Below are positions 1 to 6,889 of a stretch of 19,039 nt of DNA, piece by piece. This stretch comes from ANME-2 cluster archaeon (GTDB lineage Archaea; Halobacteriota; Methanosarcinia; Methanosarcinales; Methanocomedenaceae): assembly GCA_023544495.1 (NCBI GenBank), contig JAMJFV010000021.1, positions 1-19,039 of the forward strand, given 5' to 3'. Made by a program: the position numbers and the translations under genes. A model generated the notes under the pieces. The model made no database searches, was not told the origin of the DNA, and saw only the letters and a program-made list of their open reading frames with translations. Position 1 is the first letter of the stretch; every line of letters starts with the position of its first letter.

Positions 1-194
1 TAGTGGATTACCAGATACCATCAACAGTTATGTCCAAAAACTAGTATGAGCTAGTTTATAGTGGATTACCAGATACCATCAACAGTTATGTCCAAAAACT
101 AGTATGAGCTAGTTTATAGTGGATTACCAGATACCATCAACAGTTATGTCCAAAAACTAGTATGAGCTAGTATATAGTGGATTACCAGATACCA
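1..194. repeat. 58-bp tandem repeat array, truncated by the window edge
   Basis: Copies begin at 1, 59, 117 and 175, so the period is exactly 58 bp. The first three are full length and the fourth stops after about 20 bases, at 194. The full copies agree except for one change seen at 172 (A where the others have T). Each unit holds a short inverted repeat, AAACTAG-6 nt-CTAGTTT, which the change at 172 breaks in the third copy. There is no variable spacer, so this is not a CRISPR array. The array may continue to the left of the window. Function is unknown. Confidence 0.95.
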
Positions 195-239
195 CAAATA
201 AGTTTTTCTCAATTAACATGCAGTGAACGAGTTGAGAGG

Positions 240-266
240 AAAAAGTTACACTACATATATCAAAAA
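240..266 (-). terminator. Possible oligo-T terminator of mtaD-ahcY
   Basis: Reading the minus strand past the ahcY stop there are two runs of five T (262-266 and 240-244). Oligo-T tracts end transcripts in many archaea. A six-base inverted repeat (TCTCAA at 207-212, TTGAGA at 232-237) lies beyond them. The rest of 195-292 shows nothing else. Confidence 0.3.
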
Positions 267-292
267 GGAAATAGGATTTTTATACAATACTT

Positions 293-1525
293 CTAAGTTC
301 CTGTATCCCATGCTTCCAGATAATTGAACTGGTGAGGTTTTATTGTATCGATCGAGATCCCCATTGCTTCAAGTTTCAGATTGGCAATTTTTATATCGAT
401 TATCTCGGGTACAGGATGTACTCCCGGTTTAAGTTTATTTTTGGCAATGAACTTGACACATAAAGCCTGGTTCGCAAAGCTCATATCCATTACTTCAGCT
501 GGGTGACCGTCCGCAGCTGCGAGATTTACCAGCCGTCCGTCTGCAAGTACATGTATCCGCCGGCTACCCAGGTCATATTCTTTAATGTTATTGCGTACCG
601 TTTTGACAGAACGGGCCATATCCTTCAACTGTTCAAGGTTTATTTCCACATTGAAATGTCCTGAGTTTGCAAGTATGGCACCATCCTTCATGACCTCGAA
701 GTGTTCCTCCGTTAAAATATCAATATTTCCTGTAGTAGTGACAAAGATATCCGCTATTACTGCTGCATCTTTCATAGGCATCACACGGTAACCATCCATC
801 TTTGCTTCCAGAGCGCGTATAGCATCGATCTCAGTCACAATAACATTGGCACCAAGCCCATCCGCGCGCATCGCAACCCCACGACCACACCATCCGTAAC
901 CGGCGATCACGACATTCTTGCCTGCCACAAGCAGGTTGGTAGTGCGGATAATACCATCCCAGCAGGACTGACCGGTACCATAACGGTTATCGAAAAGATA
1001 TTTGGTCATTGCATCGTTCACAGCAACTACCGGCACTTTAAGGGCGCCGTCCTGTTCCATGGCTTTAAGCCTGTGAACGCCTGTTGTTGTCTCCTCACAT
1101 GAACCCAGGATCCTGGGGATCAGGTCTTTTCGGTCAGTATGCAGTTTGAAGATCAGGTCACCGCCATCATCGATCGTAATGTCCGGTTCATGGTCAAGTA
1201 CTGCATTAATAGCATCATAGTATTCTTTATCAGTGCAACCGTACCTGGCATAACACGAGATGTTCTCCCTGGTATCCAGTGCCATGGCCACATCATCCTG
1301 TGTACTTAATGGGTTGCATCCGCAGATCGCCACTTCTGCCCCGCCGGCAGCCAGGGTCTCGACGAGCACCGCGGTCTTTGCTTCAACATGCAGTGCCATT
1401 CCCACAGTATGTCCGGCGAGAGGTTGTTCCGTTTCAAATTCTTCACGGATCCTTGCCAGTACAGGCATGTGGTTACGTGCCCATTCGATCTTCATGTTTC
1501 CAGATTCTACCATGTCGGTCTTCAT
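293..1525 (-). CDS. ahcY: S-adenosylhomocysteine / S-inosylhomocysteine hydrolase
   Basis: This 410-residue cytoplasmic NAD-dependent enzyme cleaves S-adenosylhomocysteine, or S-inosylhomocysteine in methanogens that first deaminate it, to homocysteine and the nucleoside. Visible family marks are the substrate region LHVEAKTA (His46), the DDGGDL stretch near 119-124, CEETTTGVHRL near 143-153, VNDAMTKYLFDN with Lys175, Asp179 and Asn180, and the NAD-binding GYGWCGRG at 209-216. The C-terminus lacks the lysine- and tyrosine-rich tail of eukaryotic enzymes, as usual for shorter archaeal forms. The start at 1525 gives a family-like N-terminus; Met11 is a weaker alternative. It follows the deaminase gene by 17 nt on the same strand, so the two are probably co-transcribed. 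In Methanocaldococcus jannaschii the homologue prefers S-inosylhomocysteine; the same preference here is inference from the neighbour. Confidence 0.96.
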   Translation of the reverse strand: MKTDMVESGNMKIEWARNHMPVLARIREEFETEQPLAGHTVGMALHVEAKTAVLVETLAAGGAEVAICGCNPLSTQDDVAMALDTRENISCYARYGCTDKEYYDAINAVLDHEPDITIDDGGDLIFKLHTDRKDLIPRILGSCEETTTGVHRLKAMEQDGALKVPVVAVNDAMTKYLFDNRYGTGQSCWDGIIRTTNLLVAGKNVVIAGYGWCGRGVAMRADGLGANVIVTEIDAIRALEAKMDGYRVMPMKDAAVIADIFVTTTGNIDILTEEHFEVMKDGAILANSGHFNVEINLEQLKDMARSVKTVRNNIKEYDLGSRRIHVLADGRLVNLAAADGHPAEVMDMSFANQALCVKFIAKNKLKPGVHPVPEIIDIKIANLKLEAMGISIDTIKPHQFNYLEAWDTGT

Positions 1526-1542
1526 TGTAATTCTCCTGTAGA

Positions 1543-2841
1543 TTAATTAGACTGTTCCTTGACCCTCTGAATAAGTTTCTCAGCAGAGATGGCAGCCTGT
1601 TCCATAACATTCTCCTGGTTCATCGACATTATAATGCCATCTTCCATCAGTATCTTACCGTCTACGATGGTCGTCCTGACATCTGAGCCCCTTGCAGCAT
1701 AAACCAGATGGGACTCCAAATCATGATTAGGTAGTAGATGTGGTTTTTGCATATCAACAATAATAATATCGGCAAGCATACCGGGCTTTAATTGTCCTGC
1801 AGGGATCTTGAGGGCTTTTGCACCATTTACCGTAGCCATCTTCAATACCTGGTGTGCGGGCAGGACCGTAGGGTCCGTTGAATTGACCTTATGCAACAGC
1901 GCAGCAGTCTTCATTTCTCCGAACATGTCCAGGCTGTTGTTGGATGCACATCCGTCCGTACCCAATGCAACATTGGCGCCTCTGGTTAATAGTCCTGGCA
2001 CTGGTGCGATACCTGATGCCAATTTCATGTTGCTGACAGGGCAGTGTACTATGTTCACTCCCCTTTCGGCCAGGATATCCATGTCGCCTGATGACAGCCA
2101 TACACAATGGGCTGCCAGTTCACCGGGCCCCAGAAAACCGATTTCATCCAGTAAATGGATACTGCACATAGAATATTTTTTTTTCATTTCAAGTAGTTCT
2201 GCTTTCGTTTCAAGCACATGGATATGTATCCCCAGTGAATCTGCTTTTGCCCTGTCCTTCACTCTGGACAGGAACTCCCGGCTGCAGGTATTTGGTGCAT
2301 GCGGACCATACATTGTTGTTATTCTGCCATCGGCCGTATTATTCCATTTACGGGCAAAACGTATACCTTCCCTGAGGTCTGCATCACCTTTTTCTTCATT
2401 GAACAATTCGATCATACCGTGGGAAAGGGAAGCCCGTAAGCCTGATTCTTCTACGGCCCTGGCAGCATGGTCCATGAAAAAATACATGTCTGCAAAAGCA
2501 GTTGTTCCCGAACGTATCATCTCAAGACAGGCCAGCAGGGTACCATAATATACATCCTCGCCCGTGAGTTTGGCCTCTGCAGGCCAGATGTGTCCTTCCA
2601 GCCATTCTTTCAGTGGCAGGTCATCGGCATATCCGCGAAATAATGTCATTCCTGCATGGTTGTGGGCATTTACCAGACCTGGCATAACAACACAACCCTT
2701 TGCATCGATAACGTGTTCTGCCTGTTGTGTCTCCTTACCAACGTAAGTAATGTTATTATCTTCTATCAGTACAATCCCGTCCCGGATGGGTGGACCGTCC
2801 ATAGTAATTACATAGCCGTTCTTGATCAGTATATGAGACAT
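1543..2841 (-). CDS. mtaD: 5'-methylthioadenosine/S-adenosylhomocysteine deaminase family (MtaD/DadD)
   Basis: A 432-residue amidohydrolase that deaminates the adenine of S-adenosylhomocysteine, methylthioadenosine or 5'-deoxyadenosine. The zinc site is visible: His60 and His62 in NAHNH, His208 and Glu211 in IHIHVLET, His245 in AAHCVWL, and Asp296 in LGTDGCASNN. The length and the N- and C-terminal beta-sandwich regions fit the family. The pairing with ahcY immediately downstream suggests the SAH to S-inosylhomocysteine to homocysteine route known in methanogens. 5'-Deoxyadenosine, a by-product of radical SAM enzymes such as the one at 7708-8775, is another known substrate of the archaeal DadD enzymes. 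The exact substrate cannot be told from sequence. The start at 2841 is the first ATG giving the expected N-terminus. Confidence 0.93.
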   Translation of the reverse strand: MSHILIKNGYVITMDGPPIRDGIVLIEDNNITYVGKETQQAEHVIDAKGCVVMPGLVNAHNHAGMTLFRGYADDLPLKEWLEGHIWPAEAKLTGEDVYYGTLLACLEMIRSGTTAFADMYFFMDHAARAVEESGLRASLSHGMIELFNEEKGDADLREGIRFARKWNNTADGRITTMYGPHAPNTCSREFLSRVKDRAKADSLGIHIHVLETKAELLEMKKKYSMCSIHLLDEIGFLGPGELAAHCVWLSSGDMDILAERGVNIVHCPVSNMKLASGIAPVPGLLTRGANVALGTDGCASNNSLDMFGEMKTAALLHKVNSTDPTVLPAHQVLKMATVNGAKALKIPAGQLKPGMLADIIIVDMQKPHLLPNHDLESHLVYAARGSDVRTTIVDGKILMEDGIIMSMNQENVMEQAAISAEKLIQRVKEQSN

Positions 2842-2866
2842 GCGAACCTAGTTACTATTTCAATGT

Positions 2867-2876
2867 TCTATAAGGT
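2867..2876 (-). promoter_or_regulatory. Candidate TATA box for mtaD-ahcY
   Basis: Minus-strand CCTTATAGAA lies about 30 bases before the mtaD ATG at 2841, so the transcript would be almost leaderless. A second candidate, TTGTATAACG, lies some 15 bases further upstream. Inferred by eye only. Confidence 0.35.
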
Positions 2877-2915
2877 TTGCGTTATACAATGTGAAAAGAG
2901 GTCTAAAGGGTACCC

Positions 2916-2922
2916 AAAAAAA
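2916..2922 (-). terminator. Oligo-T end of the tRNA-Gly transcript
   Basis: A run of seven T on the minus strand begins three bases after the encoded CCA of the tRNA. This is a typical archaeal tRNA transcription end. Confidence 0.6.
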
Positions 2923-2925
2923 GAA

Positions 2926-3000
2926 TGGTGCGCCGATCGGGATTCGAACCCGAGTTCATGGCTTGGCAAGCCACGGTGATAACCACTACACTATCGGCGC
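2926..3000 (-). tRNA. tRNA-Gly (anticodon GCC)
   Basis: The minus strand from 3000 folds as a full cloverleaf. The acceptor GCGCCGA pairs with TCGGCGC, the D arm holds AGTGGTTA, the anticodon stem GTGGC/GCCAT closes the loop TTGCCAA with anticodon GCC, a 4-nt variable loop follows, and the T arm is TCGGG-TTCGAAT-CCCGA. The discriminator base is A (2929). The CCA end is encoded at 2926-2928. No intron is present. It reads GGC and GGT glycine codons. Confidence 0.98.
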
Positions 3001-3035
3001 ACAGTGGAATAATGCGAGACTTCAATATGGGAATA

Positions 3036-3048
3036 TAGTATATAGATT
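3036..3048 (-). promoter_or_regulatory. Candidate TATA box of tRNA-Gly
   Basis: The minus strand reads ATCTATATACT here, 36-48 bases before the mature tRNA start at 3000. With the usual 25-27 bp TATA-to-start distance, transcription would begin near 3016, leaving a short 5' leader. Confidence 0.5.
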
Positions 3049-3088
3049 TTTGGATTACAGCATTATTACATTTTGAAAAAATATGGGT

Positions 3089-3210
3089 GTACGTCACTAA
3101 ATACTTTATACTCAATGATGTACGTCACTAAATACTTTATACTCAATGGTGTACGTCACCAAATACTTTATACTCAATGATGTACGTCACCAAATACTTT
3201 ATACTCAATT
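3089..3210. repeat. Four 31-bp tandem repeats with TATA-like cores
   Basis: Copies start at 3089, 3120, 3151 and 3182. Each begins GTACGTCAC and continues AAATACTTTATACTCAAT; the last copy is a few bases short. Copies differ at two or three positions: T or C after GTCAC, and A or G near the end. Each unit has a TATA-like element on both strands (TACTTTATACT; minus strand AGTATAAAGTA). The TATA of the last copy lies about 40 bases before the ATG at 3240, so it could start transcription near 3226. The array may be a regulatory element for the small membrane protein, or for the tRNA on the other side. Confidence 0.9.
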
Positions 3211-3239
3211 ACTTACAAATAATAAATGGGGTGTGTTAC

Positions 3240-3431
3240 ATGAGTGAATTGGAAAATAATACAATAGACAGCATAGCTTTTACCGTCATGGTAATGTTGC
3301 TGCTAGCAGGTGGAGTATCAGCGATATTGGGATTGGTAATATTTGTCCATTCCCAATATATGATTTTGTTTACTGTGCTTGTAATAATTTTCCTTGCTAT
3401 CGTAATCGGGCTGTCATTTATAAATAAATGA
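3240..3431 (+). CDS. Small two-helix membrane protein, unknown function
   Basis: The product is 63 residues: a polar N-terminus (MSELENNTIDS), then two hydrophobic segments at about 13-34 and 39-60, separated by HSQY and ending in NK. The ATG at 3240 is preferred to an upstream ATG at 3177, because the longer reading would run through the tandem repeats and because GGGGTG lies about 7-12 bases before it, a Shine-Dalgarno-like site. I do not recognise a family. A T5 tract at 3454-3458 follows. It stands alone between the tRNA and the cyclophilin gene, with the 31-bp repeats as its only upstream region. The reading frame is short, but the hydrophobic pattern and the ribosome site support a real gene. 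Confidence 0.6.
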   Translation: MSELENNTIDSIAFTVMVMLLLAGGVSAILGLVIFVHSQYMILFTVLVIIFLAIVIGLSFINK

Positions 3432-3615
3432 ATCATTGCTTATCATAGAATGGTTTTTGAGACATCCTATGAGCATTAGCCAGGCCATCTGGTTCACACG
3501 GGAGTGTTTACCTATTAGTATTAGTCAGCATTCCGTGAGTTTGCACCCTATCCTCCAACATAGATAGCATGCGCCACACATATGTCCTCCATCAATCCTC
3601 CGTCATTGAACATAA

Positions 3616-3655
3616 ACTATTAAACCAACAATGACTATTAAACACGTTACCGAGG
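3616..3655 (+). promoter_or_regulatory. Candidate promoter and ribosome site of the cyclophilin gene
   Basis: The sequence ACTATTAAAC occurs twice (3616-3625 and 3634-3643), either of which could act as a TATA box. GAGG at 3652-3655 lies nine bases before the ATG at 3665 and fits a Shine-Dalgarno site, which favours the upstream copy as the promoter. The gap 3432-3664 also holds three CCTCC motifs and a 21-codon minus-strand frame (3548-3613), neither of which I can assign. Confidence 0.4.
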
Positions 3656-3664
3656 TTAACAATT

Positions 3665-4084
3665 ATGAAAAAGGCAATCATTGAAACCGATAAGGGCAAT
3701 ATCGTCCTGGAACTGTTCGAGAAGGATGCACCGAATACTGTAGCGAATTTTGTGAAACTCATTAATGAAGGATTCTATGACGGACTGAAATTCCACAGGG
3801 TCATTTCAAATTTCATGATCCAGGGCGGCTGCCCTACAGGCACCGGCACGGGTGGGCCCGGTTATAAGATAAAATGCGAGATAAATCCAAGAAAACACCT
3901 GAAGGGGACACTTTCCATGGCCCATGCCGGAAAAGACACAGGTGGCAGCCAGTTCTTTATCACTCATTCTCCCCAGCCCCATCTTGATGGCGTACATACC
4001 GTGTTCGGACAGGTCATCGAGGGTATGGATGTGGTAAATAAGATCAAGCAGGGTGATGTGATGAAAAAGGTCACAGTTTCCTGA
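3665..4084 (+). CDS. Cyclophilin-type peptidyl-prolyl cis-trans isomerase
   Basis: A 139-residue cytoplasmic folding helper that isomerises Xaa-Pro bonds. The active-site pattern is complete: FHRV with Arg45, FMIQGG (Phe50, Gln53), GSQFFI (95-99) and HLDGVHTVFG (106-115). The position of human CypA Trp121 is His106 here, as in most prokaryotic cyclophilins, which are weakly sensitive to cyclosporin. No signal peptide or membrane segment is present. Length is at the short end of the family but nothing is missing. It faces the DUF255 gene tail to tail with a 28-nt gap. Confidence 0.96.
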   Translation: MKKAIIETDKGNIVLELFEKDAPNTVANFVKLINEGFYDGLKFHRVISNFMIQGGCPTGTGTGGPGYKIKCEINPRKHLKGTLSMAHAGKDTGGSQFFITHSPQPHLDGVHTVFGQVIEGMDVVNKIKQGDVMKKVTVS

Positions 4085-4109
4085 ACTGGAGAAGAATCAA
4101 CTGCACTTA

Positions 4110-4114
4110 TTTTT
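4110..4114 (+). terminator. Oligo-T end after the cyclophilin gene
   Basis: A T5 tract in TTATTTTTATTT starts 26 bases after the cyclophilin stop. It lies at the border with the converging DUF255 gene. Confidence 0.35.
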
Positions 4115-6209
4115 ATTTGAGCATTTCCAGCATTTTTTGCTTATCAGTGGTCGGCAGCTTGCAGGTATAGTCCTGGCAGACATAAGCCGTTGCTTTGCCT
4201 TCGATATCTTTCAGGTCACGGGTAAATCCGGCCAAACCGGTGATTTCAGGCGATTCTTCATCGGTCGGGCGGAAAATAACCACGGTATTTGGTATATATT
4301 CATGTCCTATAGCGACCAACATAGCTTTAGTATCATCCGCTTTTGAACGTCCGGCAATAACTACTTCGCGGGAAGGCCCTATAGCGAAATCCAGTGCCTG
4401 CATCAGCATAGTATATCCTGAAGGTGAATGTGATACTGTTTTCGAAAAAGCCTGCTCGATTTCTATCGCTTTTGTATCCAGTTCAGAACTGCCGATCATT
4501 CTGCCAAGACGAAGCAGGTTTTGCATAGCAACAGAGTTGCCGGAAGGGATTGCTCCATCATATATCTCTTTCCTGGAAAAAAGCATATCTGTATCCTCAT
4601 CCGAAGTAATGAAATAACCACCATTTTCTGTATCCCGGAAGTTTTTCAGCAGAATATCCATGAGCTCAAGAGCAGTTTTCAAGTATGATACCTCAAAAGT
4701 GGTCTCATAAAGTTCGATCAGTCCCCAGGTAAAAAAAGTATAATCGTCCAGAAAGGCAGGTATTGCTGATTCCCCGTCCCGGTGGCGGTGATAGAGTCCC
4801 CCTTCCTGTCTGAGCATTCTGGTTAATATAAAATCTGTGGCTTTCTTTGCTGCATGTTCATATTCCGGTTCGTCAAATACCCGGGCCCCTTTTGCCAGTG
4901 CAGCTATCATCAATCCGTTCCAGTCTGTCAGTATCTTGTCATCTTTACCCGGGTGAACACGTTTTTCACGTGCATTGAACAGTTCGTTCCGGGCAGATCC
5001 AAGGCGCACTTTGAGTTCATGTTCCGGTATTCCAAACTCAATGGCCAGCTTTGGAATGGTTTTTTTCAGGTGGAGGATATTCATTCCTGCAGGTTCTGTT
5101 GATGCTTCTTCCCTGAAATTACCTTCATCCAGAACATTGAATAGTTTCATGACCAGATCTGCATTTTCTCCCAGTATACTCCGGATCTCCTCTGTGGTCC
5201 AAATATAGAATTTTCCTTCTACACCTTCGCTATCTGCATCTTCAGCCGAATAAAAACCTCCCGTTCGGTCGGTCATATCCCGTAAGACATAGGTAAAGAT
5301 CTCCCTGACTGTTCGTTCAAATTCCTGGTTTCCCGTAACCTGATAACCCTCAATATAGGCTATCGCCAGTAAAGCCTGGTCATAGAGCATTTTTTCAAAA
5401 TGTGGTACAAGCCATCTTGAATCTGTAGAATAACGATGGAAACCAAAACCAATATGGTCGTAGATACCGCCCATGCTCATGGCTTCAAGCGTCTTTACCA
5501 CCATATGAAGAGCCATTTCATCACCGGTCCGCTTCCAGTACCGGAGCAGGAAATTCAGATTATGCGGCGATGGGAACTTTGGAGCATTGCCAAAACCTCC
5601 GTGTTGTTCGTCAAATATTCCAAATAGCTGCTCATAAGCGTCATGGAGGGTCTTTTCATTCAGGCCTTCTCCCTTCATTGATTCTGTTCGAAGGGATGAA
5701 ATAATCTGTTCACCCAGACGGTCCAGGTCATTTCGTTGCGTTTCCCACAGTTCCCTGACCCGGGGGATCAACTCCATCATCCCTGCTCTTTGGTACATAC
5801 TTCTTTTAGGGATGTACGTTCCAGCAAAGATCGGTTTTTTATCAGACGATATAATTATGGTAAGCGGCCAGCCACCACTTCCGGTCATAGCAGTACACAC
5901 AGCCATATAAAAACTGTCTATATCTGGTCTCTCCTCTCGATCGACTTTTATTGAGATGAAAACCTCATTCATTAACTCTGCAACCTCTTCATCCTCAAAA
6001 GATTCCTGCTCCATCACATGGCACCAGTGGCATGTAGAGTAACCTATTGACAGAAAGATGGGCTTTTCTTCCTGTTTGGCTTTTTCAAAAGCTTCCTGCC
6101 CCCACGGGTACCAATCCACGGGATTATATGCATGCTGGAGCAGGTACGGACTCTTTTGTGAAATGAGCCGGTTAGGTTTTCTATTAAGCGGTCCGGTTTC
6201 TTTTATCAC
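4113..6209 (-). CDS. DUF255 (YyaL / spermatogenesis-associated protein 20 type) thioredoxin-fold protein
   Basis: The product is 698 residues from the GTG at 6209. The N-terminal 170 residues are the DUF255 thioredoxin-like domain, starting with NRLISQKSPYLLQHA and holding the redox motif Cys60-His-Trp-Cys63. The rest matches the alpha/alpha-barrel part seen in YyaL, with LRYWKRTG, HFEKMLYDQALL and WNGLMIAALAKGA as landmarks. The biochemical role of the family is not known. An upstream ATG at 6260 would overlap the preceding gene by 49 nt. The GTG at 6209 starts two bases after that gene's stop and has GGGGTG six bases upstream, so it is preferred. It is the last gene of the radical SAM/transferase operon, which hints at a redox or sugar-related role there; that is inference. 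Confidence 0.9.
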   Translation of the reverse strand: MIKETGPLNRKPNRLISQKSPYLLQHAYNPVDWYPWGQEAFEKAKQEEKPIFLSIGYSTCHWCHVMEQESFEDEEVAELMNEVFISIKVDREERPDIDSFYMAVCTAMTGSGGWPLTIIISSDKKPIFAGTYIPKRSMYQRAGMMELIPRVRELWETQRNDLDRLGEQIISSLRTESMKGEGLNEKTLHDAYEQLFGIFDEQHGGFGNAPKFPSPHNLNFLLRYWKRTGDEMALHMVVKTLEAMSMGGIYDHIGFGFHRYSTDSRWLVPHFEKMLYDQALLAIAYIEGYQVTGNQEFERTVREIFTYVLRDMTDRTGGFYSAEDADSEGVEGKFYIWTTEEIRSILGENADLVMKLFNVLDEGNFREEASTEPAGMNILHLKKTIPKLAIEFGIPEHELKVRLGSARNELFNAREKRVHPGKDDKILTDWNGLMIAALAKGARVFDEPEYEHAAKKATDFILTRMLRQEGGLYHRHRDGESAIPAFLDDYTFFTWGLIELYETTFEVSYLKTALELMDILLKNFRDTENGGYFITSDEDTDMLFSRKEIYDGAIPSGNSVAMQNLLRLGRMIGSSELDTKAIEIEQAFSKTVSHSPSGYTMLMQALDFAIGPSREVVIAGRSKADDTKAMLVAIGHEYIPNTVVIFRPTDEESPEITGLAGFTRDLKDIEGKATAYVCQDYTCKLPTTDKQKMLEMLK

Positions 6210-6220
6210 TATTACACCCC
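6207..6220 (-). promoter_or_regulatory. Ribosome site fixing a GTG start for the DUF255 gene
   Basis: The minus strand reads GGGGTGTAATAGTG. GGGGTG is Shine-Dalgarno-like, TAA (6214-6212) is the stop of the upstream transferase, and GTG (6209-6207) is the proposed start. Ribosome site and stop codon overlap, which indicates coupled translation. Confidence 0.6.
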
Positions 6221-6889
6221 ATACAGTATACGGGACAGCATGGTATACGTATTCTCGCAAAGGAAACTGCCGTTATGTGGATTTTCCATATCATGTTTCA
6301 ATCGTAACACGTCATCCCAGGTATCCACATCATACCATTCATCAAGGAGAGATATAGTAATTCCCCTATCCACTGCTTTTTCCATGGTTGATGACATGAC
6401 TTTTGATGTACTCCAGGGGATGTCCAGGAATAATTCAGGTATATGTTTACCAAGCCCTATCAGGTAATATCCTCCGTCAATACAAGGACCAATTACCACA
6501 TCTGTTCTATTGAGGATCCGCACACTGTTATAGATATACTCACGGGGCAGGTTTGGACTATCACTATCAAGAATGACCACTTTATCATATCCCTGTTCGA
6601 AAAAATATTGAGATATATTTGCCAGCCTCTCACCAAGGTCGTCCCCGTCTTGAGGTATCAGGGTAAACCCGGCAGGATTGATATCGTTGAAGAAGTCTGC
6701 GCGATCCTGGGGTGTATACGCCACCGCAGGACAGATATCTTTCAGACACCTGACCTGTTCGAGTTTATCCAGAAGAAAACAGTGATACAGATGGGATGCG
6801 ATTTCCGGGTCCAGTGGTGGAGTCAACCTGGTCTTGACCTTAAAAGCTTCGGGTGCTTTAGCCATCACTACAACTGCATCCCTGCTCAT
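6212..6889 (-). CDS. TIGR04282/COG3222-type CofC-like nucleotidyl/glycosyl transferase
   Basis: A 225-residue soluble transferase with the GT-A-like fold of the CofC relatives once named 'transferase 1, rSAM/selenodomain-associated' and now tied to arsenosugar formation. Landmarks are AKAPEAFKVKTRL (10-22), QDGDDLGERL (80-89), LDSDSPNLP (107-115), GPCIDGGYYLIG (134-145) and DVDTWDD near the end. The usual Gly in AKAPxxGxVKTRL is Phe16 here, a change in the nucleotide-binding loop. The start at 6889 is chosen because its ATG overlaps the TGA of the methyltransferase (ATGA) and begins with the family N-terminus; the frame is open further upstream but lies inside that gene. The partner family, TIGR04283, is encoded at 9527-10219. 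The true substrate is not known. Confidence 0.88.
   Translation of the reverse strand: MSRDAVVVMAKAPEAFKVKTRLTPPLDPEIASHLYHCFLLDKLEQVRCLKDICPAVAYTPQDRADFFNDINPAGFTLIPQDGDDLGERLANISQYFFEQGYDKVVILDSDSPNLPREYIYNSVRILNRTDVVIGPCIDGGYYLIGLGKHIPELFLDIPWSTSKVMSSTMEKAVDRGITISLLDEWYDVDTWDDVLRLKHDMENPHNGSFLCENTYTMLSRILYGV

Noticed and set aside
1..194. CRISPR array
   Set aside because: The whole 58-bp unit repeats with no variable spacer, and no cas gene is in the window.
1808..2548. 246-codon open frame on the plus strand
   Set aside because: It lies opposite the mtaD gene, whose catalytic residues are all present; the plus-strand product has no recognisable features.
3089..3210. CRISPR array with 31-bp period
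   Set aside because: The units are contiguous, with no spacers between them.
3177..3431. 84-residue version of the small membrane protein
   Set aside because: The extra N-terminus is translated repeat sequence; the ATG at 3240 has a ribosome-site-like GGGGTG and gives a sensible protein.
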